Below, piece after piece: positions 33,900 to 41,729 of a stretch of DNA of 64,000 nucleotides. Numbering within the stretch: the stretch's first letter is position 1; the number at the start of each line of letters is the position of its first letter. This stretch comes from Bacteroidota bacterium (lineage in GTDB: Bacteria; Bacteroidota; Bacteroidia; Flavobacteriales_D; Crocinitomicaceae), in assembly GCA_016192075.1 (NCBI GenBank), contig JACPUU010000007.1, forward strand, positions 248,001 to 312,000, in the 5' to 3' direction. The position numbers and the translations under genes were made by a program. Under the pieces are notes generated by a model. The model was not told the origin of the DNA. It searched no databases and saw nothing but the letters and a program-made list of their open reading frames with translations.

Positions 33900-35549
33900 T
33901 TAAACAGCTTGGTCATTAGCAGTCCACGCAACAGGGCCGGCTGGAAATTGTTGTAATCCTGCCCCATTCCAGGCGGCTGGTGGAACAGCAAGCAAATGAT
34001 TCCTCACGGTAGCGTTGGGTATATTAAAGGCAGAACCAAACACATTATCCCATGAAGCCCAAAGTGTGGCAAATGTTACATAGTAATGTATGCCTGTACC
34101 CGGATGGGTTGCATAAAAACGGGAATCGTTTTGCAAATTTCCTGCTGTTGCAAGCAGGCGAACACATTGCCAGCGCGCAGCCTCTCCGGCAATTTTTGTT
34201 ACTGCGTCCAATCGCATATTTCGTGTTCTTGTCCGGTTATTTTGTGTTTGCCGTGCCTGGTTTTCGCTGTATTTGTTTAAGCCAACTACTGTGGCAACTC
34301 CCGCTACAAGGCCCCATAGTGCCGATATGGGAAGCAATGCAACCCCACCACCAATGATAGCACCTGCCAACAATATCTGACGGGTAGATAACGATGTATC
34401 AGGAACAGCTGCCGCGAGAGAAGCATTATCTGTACCTGATTCTGCTTCTGCATTTACATCATTTGCATGTGCTGCCGGATCGTGCGCACTCGGATATTCG
34501 TTTGGCCCTAATACGACATTTTGCCCGCGTTGAGCATTCATGGTAAAAACTCCTCCATTCTGACTGATTTGAACGATGTATCCGTAACTCGCTCTTCCAA
34601 ACTCGTAGGTGAGAATAATCTGGTGATTGACTCCTGCTGCTACCGGATCGGGATAGCTTGAGGTTACTTCCACCAAAAACGGATCAACATTATTTACATT
34701 GCGGTAATTATTCCATGCAGCATTTGCCCAACCTCCCGGCGCTGGTTGTCCGGGAACTGGACGTGGAAGAATCGTTTGGGCAACGAGGTTGGTGTTGAGA
34801 AAATTCTGTGCAAGAAAATTATTTTTTACCGGCACTCCGATACCGGATATGAACGTTGCAGCATCCACTAAAGCAGTTCTTTTATCTGCTGATACGGGTA
34901 GTGCATGAGTAAACCCAATGCCCTGAAAAGGATTGCCCTGAACAACCACGTCATTAATTGGAGTAAGTGGGCCCTGTACTAAACCTGCTGCTCCATTCCA
35001 CCCTCTTCTTTGTACAATGGGGCTGATAAAATAGTTGGTTTGCTGTACACTTTCTTTACTCTCTTTCAACTGCAAGGCTTTCTCACCCATCACATCTGCC
35101 TCTTTTTCCAATCCTTCATCATCATTGACATTCACTTTTCCCTTCATCTGCAGCGTTGGTTTTACCCTACCTTGTTTTTGCTGCACCACATGCCAGGCCT
35201 CATGTGCCAGATGTTTTTCCTGACCAGATGCTACGTGAATATCTGTACCCTGTGCATAAGCATGGGCGTTCAACTGAGCAGGTTTGTCTGAATTATAATG
35301 CACTTTGACATCGTCCATCGAATGGCCCGAAAGATTTTCGATGCCGGATTTTAAGGTATCAGGAAGGCCGGTGTCATTGGCCTTTTTTTGAAGTACCGGT
35401 TCCGTTTTCTTTTCCGAAAAAGATTCAACCGGCATTTTCTGAATGACCAATTGCTGTCGGTTGTCCTGAATTACTTTTGCATGCTTTCCGCCGGGGCTGT
35501 TATTTTTTTCAGAATCATGGTGTTCATGTATTGCTTCGTGTAATTTCAT
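33900..35549 (-). CDS. DUF4157 (HExxH) candidate eCIS cargo with hydrophobic segment
   Basis: This 549-residue protein begins with a His-rich stretch (MKLHEAIHEHHDS) and has DNRQQLVIQK (29-38). The DUF4157 module (61-162) holds HEAWH (116-120) and GLEKEADVMG (146-155). The C-terminal part differs completely from the larger paralogue. It includes a Gly/Ala hydrophobic stretch at about 390-427 ('GAIIGGGVALLPISALW', 'LVAGVATVVGL') that could enter a membrane, and ends in an Ala/Asn-rich region. It lies 82 bases upstream (in transcription) of the larger cargo gene. Role inferred: a delivered effector, possibly pore forming. Confidence 0.83.
   Translation of the reverse strand: MKLHEAIHEHHDSEKNNSPGGKHAKVIQDNRQQLVIQKMPVESFSEKKTEPVLQKKANDTGLPDTLKSGIENLSGHSMDDVKVHYNSDKPAQLNAHAYAQGTDIHVASGQEKHLAHEAWHVVQQKQGRVKPTLQMKGKVNVNDDEGLEKEADVMGEKALQLKESKESVQQTNYFISPIVQRRGWNGAAGLVQGPLTPINDVVVQGNPFQGIGFTHALPVSADKRTALVDAATFISGIGVPVKNNFLAQNFLNTNLVAQTILPRPVPGQPAPGGWANAAWNNYRNVNNVDPFLVEVTSSYPDPVAAGVNHQIILTYEFGRASYGYIVQISQNGGVFTMNAQRGQNVVLGPNEYPSAHDPAAHANDVNAEAESGTDNASLAAAVPDTSLSTRQILLAGAIIGGGVALLPISALWGLVAGVATVVGLNKYSENQARQTQNNRTRTRNMRLDAVTKIAGEAARWQCVRLLATAGNLQNDSRFYATHPGTGIHYYVTFATLWASWDNVFGSAFNIPNATVRNHLLAVPPAAWNGAGLQQFPAGPVAWTANDQAV
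35064..35369 (-). repeat. Duplicated DUF4157 module, copy 2
   Basis: This stretch, coding residues about 61-162 of the 549-residue cargo, is nearly identical to 33362-33667. Only the tail of the same module (from the QRKGKVN residues through ALQMK) is found again in the 309-residue cargo, at about 36285-36370. Confidence 0.85.
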
Positions 35550-35584
35550 ACAAATTGCTTTTATAGAAAGACCATCCTATTCTA

Positions 35585-36514
35585 TCATTTTATATCATCC
35601 TTTATAAAACTTGGAAGCTGATGCCACTGTTTCCATCTTGGCAGCGTAACAGATATGCCAGCCTGTGCCAATGCTTTCAAAACCATACTTCCGCAATTAT
35701 CGACATTGTTACTGTAAACGATATACCCGTAACTGGTTGATACCTTATTCACGCCTTTTAAAAAATTCATCATTTTCAATGCATGCAGTCCATCTACTTT
35801 CCAGCCTGAAACAACAGGCCGTTCATCTCCGCCATATTTGTTACGGGTATCGTCGTTAATGTTTTCATCAATATTAACCTGACCCTTTGCATAGCCTGAA
35901 ACCTGTTTCACTTTGCGCTTCATAGAACCATCCCCCTCTTCTTTGAGTACAAAATGTATGCGCGTTGTTTTATCATTTTCGGTCATCAGAATCGTAAAAT
36001 GCCCCAAAAGACTTGGTGAATAGTACAGGTTTATTGCAACATTCTTCACTCCCGATTTGTTCTTTCTCCAGGGGGTGTTCACTTCACTTTGGTTCGTCAT
36101 ATAATGCCCCAGCAGTCCCACTCCCGCACCTACTGCAAGTGCGGCCCCTCCTGTACCAATTGTTGCCAATGCTCCTCCCAATCCTAGCGCTGCCCCGACA
36201 AGACCGCCCATCAGTGTAAACTGAACAGGGTCATGCGGAAACGAACGGAATTTCGGTTGCTGATTTTCTATCCCGGAATTAGTACCTTTCATTTGCAGGG
36301 CCTTCGCCCCCATCACATCCGCCTCTTTCTCCAACCCTTTATCATCGTTAATGTTTACCTTTCCTTTACGCTGAAGCACAGACCCCACACTTTCCTGCCC
36401 TTTTGACAAAACAGAATTGGTTCGATTGTCTTCCAGAAAAGAAGCTCCCGTTTTTTGGAACGGGGCCCCTTTTTCTTCCGGTTTTTGTACTTGTTTATAT
36501 GTTCCCATAACCAA
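35585..36514 (-). CDS. Candidate eCIS cargo with protease core deleted
   Basis: This 309-residue protein keeps DNRTNSVLSK (29-38) and QRKGKVNINDDKGLEKEADVMG (48-69, in two parts) but lacks the HExxH half of DUF4157. After this tag comes a Gly/Ala-rich hydrophobic stretch (101-138) and a novel C-terminal domain with His172 in 'LLGHFTILMTEND' and Cys274 in 'NVDNCGSMVLKALAQAGI'. The order His before Cys fits permuted papain-like (NlpC/P60 or LRAT-like) enzymes; this is inference. It is transcribed first of the three cargo genes. Confidence 0.8.
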   Translation of the reverse strand: MVMGTYKQVQKPEEKGAPFQKTGASFLEDNRTNSVLSKGQESVGSVLQRKGKVNINDDKGLEKEADVMGAKALQMKGTNSGIENQQPKFRSFPHDPVQFTLMGGLVGAALGLGGALATIGTGGAALAVGAGVGLLGHYMTNQSEVNTPWRKNKSGVKNVAINLYYSPSLLGHFTILMTENDKTTRIHFVLKEEGDGSMKRKVKQVSGYAKGQVNIDENINDDTRNKYGGDERPVVSGWKVDGLHALKMMNFLKGVNKVSTSYGYIVYSNNVDNCGSMVLKALAQAGISVTLPRWKQWHQLPSFIKDDIK

Positions 36515-36610
36515 TATGTTTCGTTATAATATGGCCTCTATCTGTCATTGCAATTTACCTGAAGGTATTTCTCCGGATAAATTACCAGCATGCCTTGTAT
36601 CAGGATGGAA

Positions 36611-37891
36611 TCAGTACGATGACAGGTCAATCAGATAAACCCCGCTGCTACCATCGTAGAAGTTGATTACCGCTGCCAGCTTTCCATTTTTAAAGGACGA
36701 TGTTGAAAGGGATATATTTGAGAATTTTTTTCCGTCCAGTTCATCCTTATCCAACAGGGCAGCTGATAATTTTTGCGTTGTACTGTTCCAAACAAAAAGC
36801 CCTGTTCTTTCACCAAATCCTTCCTGAGGCTCATAGGTGGATGCGAATGCAACACGTGTCCCATCTGTTGCAAGTTGTACAGCATTACCTGTATAAGTTC
36901 CACTGTTACCTGGTATATTTCCATACAACACCTGTATTAAAACCGGGGTGCCATTAAGCAGTGCCATTACAGTATCCCATGGATTCTGGTCTGTATCATT
37001 CAGACAAGTCTGGAAGGCAAGTAAATTACCTTCCAGCGAAATTTCAGCGTAAGCCCCGCTTTGAGGAACAGTATACGATCCAAAAGTTTTGCCAATAGGC
37101 AAAGTACGTTGAAATGTACCCATGCTGAATGCGTAAATTCCATCTTCTAACAAGGTGTTAGCACCTGCAAATGAGCCGTACAAATACACAATGGATTCTG
37201 TACCCTCCTGAACACTTATTTTACAACTTCCAATATCGGTGAGCAGGTTCCCCCCGGTTGTTTTAGCCATCGTTAAATCGAATACCATTTTGGGAGCATC
37301 CATACCATTGTTGGTCGAAAAATAAACGCCCGGAGGTGGGGTCATTTTACCGGTGGGCTCCAGGATCTCACCGGTTGCGGAAAAATAAACCGTGTTCACT
37401 GTTGCCGATGGCTGATTGACCGAAGCCGGTAAAAAAACTCCGGGAACGGTATTGTTTACCACATTTGAAACAATTCCGGTAGCATACGCATAAAAGAAAA
37501 TACCTGCCGCCCCACTTAGCTGGTTGGCAGCAAAAAAAGCGACTCCGTCTTTCATAGCCATGGGGCGCGGAACTGAAAGACCTGTTGGCGGTTGCACCAC
37601 TATCCCGCCAGCATAAGATACATAGGCATCTTTATAATTATTCGGGTCCTGGTTTGTTGTAGGTGGCCCTGCAAGTGCCGGTATAGAAGTCTGGTTATCG
37701 GATACCTTTACCAGTTCCAAAACTGATTTTGTGCTATCAACAAAGTAAATTCCTTCCATAGTTTCGTTGTTACCATAAAAGGTGAGTTCCTTTCCATTGT
37801 AACATGGTGCATAAAAAGCAATGAACGGATTATCGCTGTTCGGTAAGGTTGTTGTTGTATCGGCAATTTTTTGTGCGTTGACTTGTTTCAT
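36611..37891 (-). CDS. Propeller-like repeat protein of unknown function
   Basis: This 426-residue protein has no signal peptide. It contains repeated blocks such as 'YAPCYNGKELTFYGNN', 'PMAMKDGVAFFAANQ..GIFFYAYAT', 'EISLEGNLLAFQTCL', 'LATDGTRVAFASTY', 'LFVWNSTTQKLSAALL' and 'GKLAAVINFYDGSSGVYLIDL'. The 'dGxxAFxA...gifxw' pattern is typical of beta-propellers related to DUF7453. It lies between cargo genes and structural genes, same strand, 136 bases after the lysozyme region. It could be cargo or a target-binding tail ornament; no function is assigned. Confidence 0.7.
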   Translation of the reverse strand: MKQVNAQKIADTTTTLPNSDNPFIAFYAPCYNGKELTFYGNNETMEGIYFVDSTKSVLELVKVSDNQTSIPALAGPPTTNQDPNNYKDAYVSYAGGIVVQPPTGLSVPRPMAMKDGVAFFAANQLSGAAGIFFYAYATGIVSNVVNNTVPGVFLPASVNQPSATVNTVYFSATGEILEPTGKMTPPPGVYFSTNNGMDAPKMVFDLTMAKTTGGNLLTDIGSCKISVQEGTESIVYLYGSFAGANTLLEDGIYAFSMGTFQRTLPIGKTFGSYTVPQSGAYAEISLEGNLLAFQTCLNDTDQNPWDTVMALLNGTPVLIQVLYGNIPGNSGTYTGNAVQLATDGTRVAFASTYEPQEGFGERTGLFVWNSTTQKLSAALLDKDELDGKKFSNISLSTSSFKNGKLAAVINFYDGSSGVYLIDLSSY

Positions 37892-38027
37892 AGTTTATTT
37901 TGTTTTTTGTTTTTAAATATTCACCCATCGGTGTCCTTTTGATTGCGTTTTGATTTTTTAGTGTGGATATCACTGTACAGTATACATATAAATACATTTT
38001 TCTTTCTAATAGCAGCAAACCTTTACA

Positions 38028-38801
38028 CTAATAATGCTTAATAAAACTCCTCAAATCATTCATACTCCCATTAAACACATCGTGATCAATGGTATCGTTT
38101 CCAATAATGTCTTTTCCCTTTTGCCAGAAATACCAGCTTTTCCACTCACCTACCAGGCGCGGTGAATTCTGGCTGATATCAGCAATCCAAAGCGGGTAAC
38201 GGGCCAGGCGTTCGTCTGTCAGGTATTTGGTTCCGTAAGTATAGTTTGTGTAAATGATGGGAGTACGACTGGTTTTTGTTTCAATTTCATTCAAAAAAAC
38301 CAGCAGGCTGTCTGCCAGTTGTGTTGCACTGTACACGTGTTTTTCAGGCATCACTTCTACATCTACTATTGGTGCCAGATCAGTCTTTTCAAACGACTTC
38401 ACTGTTGCTAAAAAATAATTGGCCTGTTCAGTTGCGTTGTCATTCGGATGATAAAAATGATAAGCCCCTTTAATGATTCCTTTTTTCGAAAGTGTGTCCC
38501 AGTTTCCGTTAAACGACGGATCTGTTATGTTTACTCCCTCGGTTGCTTTGCAAATAACAAAAGACCAGTTGTCCGGATTTTGATCAAAGTATTTTTTTAC
38601 ATCATTCTGCCAGTGTGAAATATCAATACCGTGAACTACAGGACCTGAACCGGCAGGGGCTACGGTTGCAGAAGAATCGGTGGTTCCGACAATACCTTTC
38701 AGTACACTCAAAACTTTTTCTTCTCCCGACAAAATAAGATCGGCATTGTGGGCACTGAAAAGCATGACCACCAGAACCAGGAAAGCATTTTGTTTTGTCA
38801 T
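38028..38801 (-). CDS. GH25 lysozyme-like protein
   Basis: This 257-residue protein has an N-terminal hydrophobic helix (residues 6-18) and a GH25 domain: 'HGIDISHWQ' (Asp60), 'WSFVICKATEG', 'GAYHFYHPND', catalytic 'APIVDVE' (Asp147/Glu149), 'PIIYTNYTYG'. GH25 muramidases cut peptidoglycan. Its start overlaps the stop of the 197-residue gene by 4 bases, tying it to the AAA-containing operon. It may help the injection apparatus pass the wall, or lyse the producer to free particles. The choice between those is inference. Confidence 0.9.
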   Translation of the reverse strand: MTKQNAFLVLVVMLFSAHNADLILSGEEKVLSVLKGIVGTTDSSATVAPAGSGPVVHGIDISHWQNDVKKYFDQNPDNWSFVICKATEGVNITDPSFNGNWDTLSKKGIIKGAYHFYHPNDNATEQANYFLATVKSFEKTDLAPIVDVEVMPEKHVYSATQLADSLLVFLNEIETKTSRTPIIYTNYTYGTKYLTDERLARYPLWIADISQNSPRLVGEWKSWYFWQKGKDIIGNDTIDHDVFNGSMNDLRSFIKHY

Positions 38802-39391
38802 AATGTTTCTTCTGAGTTTGATTTTACCAACGTAACACAGACAGGACCGGTAGCTCCGGTATAATCAATGGTGGAACAAAAACGGCTGCTGAAAACATCT
38901 CTTTTCAAGCGTTCCAGCTGCGGGCTGTAATACGGTAACTCAACCGGCTGCCCTGTTAAAAGCCGGATCAATTGCCCGTCAATCAAATTCTGCTCGTCAA
39001 AAAACCGGTGCGGAAAAAGATCAATTTTCATCAGGAGCGTTTTTTGATCTTCTGCCTTAGCTGTATTTTTCAGCTGATCAATTTCATGCCGGAGTTCCCG
39101 TTCGAGTTTTTCTCTGAAAATCAACAGGTGCTTTTTTGCAGCAGCTTCTTCCAACCTGAAAACCAGGTGAAGTTTTGATGTTGAAATCTGGTAGCCTGAA
39201 AGAACCGAGTGCTCTCCTTTTTTATCTGTAACACTGTAATTCAGGCAGGTTGCAATAAGAATTTTAAACCGCTCTGCGGTGAACAGATTTTTCCAGCCAC
39301 CAAAGATCAGCGTGATTGCCGTGACCGGAACCGGGATACCATAGCGTTTTATTTTCTGAGACATAACATTGACAAAAGGAGAACGATTCAC
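38798..39391 (-). CDS. Unknown protein with faint REP-transposase-like region
   Basis: This 197-residue protein is hard to place. The stretch 'CLNYSVTDKKGEHSVLSGYQISTSKLHLVF' (about residues 49-77, given in part) resembles the core of Y1/REP transposases, where a His-x-His follows a 'Y.vMpnH' phrase. Here the His pair is absent, so the protein would be catalytically dead if related. A charged coiled coil (about 80-110) follows. It lies 9 bases after the AAA+ gene and overlaps the lysozyme gene by 4 bases, so it belongs to this operon. Confidence 0.65.
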   Translation of the reverse strand: MNRSPFVNVMSQKIKRYGIPVPVTAITLIFGGWKNLFTAERFKILIATCLNYSVTDKKGEHSVLSGYQISTSKLHLVFRLEEAAAKKHLLIFREKLERELRHEIDQLKNTAKAEDQKTLLMKIDLFPHRFFDEQNLIDGQLIRLLTGQPVELPYYSPQLERLKRDVFSSRFCSTIDYTGATGPVCVTLVKSNSEETL

Positions 39392-39400
39392 TCAACCGGA

Positions 39401-40753
39401 TCAGCCGGCAATGCTTAATAATTTATTTTCTTTTTTAAATTCATTCTTCAGCGCTCTCAACAATTCAGCCTTTGTCACCACAAAATCATTTCTGCGAATT
39501 GCTGACAAGGCACAGTATCTTAAAACATTGGTAATTGACCCGCCGGCAATTTCATATTCCCCGGCAATTTCATCCAGGTCAATTTCAGCGTGTAATACGC
39601 AAGGGCCTGAAAAGGCTTGTTTCCATAGCTGCAGCCGCTCTTCCGGATCAGGCATTGCAAAGTGAATGACAGATTGAAACCTGCGCGTAAACGCTTCATC
39701 CATATTTGCCTTTAAATTTGAAGCCAGTATAACCACTCCCGGAAAATCTTCAATGCGCTGAAGTAAATAGGCTGTTTGCTGATTTGCATGCCGGTCGTTT
39801 GACGAGTTTGTTGCAGTACGTTTTCCAAACAATGCATCGGCTTCATCAAAAAACAAAATCCAGTTTTTATGCTGCGCAATGTCAAAAACCTTCGACAGGT
39901 TTTTTTCAGTTTCACCAATGTATTTGGAAACAATCATGGACAGATCTATTTTATAAACATCTCTGCCGGATACTTTTCCAAGCAAGGTAGCCGTTAATGT
40001 TTTTCCGGTACCGGGCGGACCAAAAAACAGGGCCCTGTAACCGGGTTTGATTTTTTTCAGCAGGCCCCAATCATTCAATAGCGTAGAACCATGCTGAAGC
40101 CAGGTAATAATTTCCTGAACCTGATCCATCACCAGGTGATCCAGTACCACATCTTCCCATTCCAGGTTGGTGGTAATAATTTGCGCCGGAAAAGAAGCAC
40201 TGTGTTCAAGGCGCAATTCTTCACCGGTCAAAAAATAATGCAGCCAGCGGTCAGGCATACTCAGTGCCCCGCTATAACCAGGCACGTGCGATTCCATCTC
40301 AGCCAGCACCACTACCTGTTCTTTTATCAATACGCTGCTGTTTCCCAAAATCTTCATCACCTCTATCCGTTTGTCCGGACTTGTGGCCGTGATCAGGAAA
40401 CAAAGTGTCTGACCGGTTGGTAAAAAACCGCTGTGATTTTTATCAATGAGTCCGCCAAACTCAGTAAACCCCCTGTCGTAAATGGCATTTTTTCCAAAAA
40501 AAACATCCAGCATTTCAGGTCGAATATGTGGTGTCAAAACCAGGGCCATTGCCATTCTGCCGTATACATCCAAATTCCATTCGTTGACTTTTTGCGCATA
40601 GGGCGTATCATTTGCATCCAGGTCAGGCAATGGAATATCCTGCCAGTTTTTTTCATGCCCTTCCTGCAGCAGATAACTGCGGATTACCTGGTCAATGACC
40701 TGCTGCAGCCAATCAATCTCAGCATGAAGGGTCAGTACACTGCTAGTTTTCAT
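39401..40753 (-). CDS. eCIS AAA+ ATPase (Afp15/PVC15-like)
   Basis: This 450-residue protein has an N-terminal domain of about 200 residues and a C-terminal AAA+ domain. Walker A is GPPGTGKT (245-252), Walker B ILFFDEAD (299-306), with 'SKYIGETEKNLSKVFD' between and 'NRFQS'-type arginine segment 'FTRRFQSVIHF' after. An ATPase of this kind is a fixed member of extracellular contractile injection clusters, thought to help assembly or effector loading. It overlaps the 306-residue gene by 11 bases. Confidence 0.92.
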   Translation of the reverse strand: MKTSSVLTLHAEIDWLQQVIDQVIRSYLLQEGHEKNWQDIPLPDLDANDTPYAQKVNEWNLDVYGRMAMALVLTPHIRPEMLDVFFGKNAIYDRGFTEFGGLIDKNHSGFLPTGQTLCFLITATSPDKRIEVMKILGNSSVLIKEQVVVLAEMESHVPGYSGALSMPDRWLHYFLTGEELRLEHSASFPAQIITTNLEWEDVVLDHLVMDQVQEIITWLQHGSTLLNDWGLLKKIKPGYRALFFGPPGTGKTLTATLLGKVSGRDVYKIDLSMIVSKYIGETEKNLSKVFDIAQHKNWILFFDEADALFGKRTATNSSNDRHANQQTAYLLQRIEDFPGVVILASNLKANMDEAFTRRFQSVIHFAMPDPEERLQLWKQAFSGPCVLHAEIDLDEIAGEYEIAGGSITNVLRYCALSAIRRNDFVVTKAELLRALKNEFKKENKLLSIAG

Positions 40754-41663
40754 AATTCATGAAATATTTTTCAATATCATCCAGGTTTGCATCAGCCCAA
40801 CGGAAATAAAGTAAAGCCGTATTCGGGTTCAGCTGATTTGCCTGAAGCATATCCAGTAAAGACGCTTTTGCAACAGACGGTACAAGTGGTTCGTGCGAAA
40901 ATTCATGCACCCGGTCATACTTAAAAAACCCGGGAGCCCACTCACTTTGCCTGGTACGGTCTTCAATCAGTTCACTGATAAAGGTGTCCAGTCTTTCATC
41001 CTGGATCACCAGTTTTTTAGCTTTGTAAAAAGCAGGTTTTCGGGTAGCCTCACGGTGATAGTATTCTAACCCGTGTGACTGAATTGTTTTTGCTTCGTGA
41101 TGGCCAAAAATATCTACCAACCCAAAATTATCTGCCTCGGTTGCAATTTCCAGATCGGCATTCTCAGCCCCAGAAACAGCAAGGGTCCAGTCAGACGTTG
41201 TTACCGTTTCTGTCACCAGGTAAAGTTCTCTGAAAGAAAAAACCGTTTGCGTCAGTTTAAGAATGAGTTGCTGCTGTATTTCATTCCAGTTCGCCAATTT
41301 AATAGACTCCGGATTGTTGCCTTTGAAAAAGAAACTTCCCGCACTGTCAAACGCCAGTTTCTGTTTACTGAACTCAAAGTGCCCCTCAATGGCACCCTGC
41401 CCGTGACCCCTGCCGGAATAAGGTTTTGAAACCCCGTCACCAAAGTGCCAGCCAGACTGATTTTGCCTGACGTTGTAGGCAAAAGACACATCCTGCGGAT
41501 CAACAAGACCGCTTCGGAAAACATTGCCGAGAATGATCATTTCACCATTTCTGATCTGAAAAAAATCGCCGGGAAAAACGGAATACCCAATGGGTTTGGC
41601 CGGAATAAATCCACCCGTTTTCAAATAGCATGTTCTGAAAAATTTTCGATAGTACCTGTTCAT
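40743..41663 (-). CDS. Unknown eCIS-cluster protein
   Basis: This 306-residue protein has no signal peptide and no family I recognise. It includes 'GISVFPGDFFQIRNGEMIILGNV'-like strand segments, a His/Gly-rich run 'GWHFGDGVSKPYSGRGHGQGAIEGHFEF', and a C-terminal half with 'GHHEAKTIQSHGLEYYHRE' and a helical end. It begins after an intrinsic terminator and overlaps the AAA+ gene by 11 bases. It may be an assembly factor or accessory baseplate piece; placement rests on context. Confidence 0.7.
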   Translation of the reverse strand: MNRYYRKFFRTCYLKTGGFIPAKPIGYSVFPGDFFQIRNGEMIILGNVFRSGLVDPQDVSFAYNVRQNQSGWHFGDGVSKPYSGRGHGQGAIEGHFEFSKQKLAFDSAGSFFFKGNNPESIKLANWNEIQQQLILKLTQTVFSFRELYLVTETVTTSDWTLAVSGAENADLEIATEADNFGLVDIFGHHEAKTIQSHGLEYYHREATRKPAFYKAKKLVIQDERLDTFISELIEDRTRQSEWAPGFFKYDRVHEFSHEPLVPSVAKASLLDMLQANQLNPNTALLYFRWADANLDDIEKYFMNYEN

Positions 41664-41682
41664 AATTCAGCATTAAGAAAAA

Positions 41683-41716
41683 ATTCACCGCCATCCGGTT
41701 TTGGACGGCGGTGAAT
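41683..41716 (-). terminator. Intrinsic terminator inside the eCIS cluster
   Basis: ATTCACCGCC / GGCGGTGAAT arms (41683-41692 and 41707-41716) with further pairing inside form a strong hairpin. On the minus strand it is followed by TTTTTT. It sits between the 277-residue gene and the 306-residue gene, so part of transcription should stop here and the distal genes would be made in lower amount or from their own promoter. Confidence 0.85.
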
Positions 41717-41729
41717 GTGTTGATTTGTT

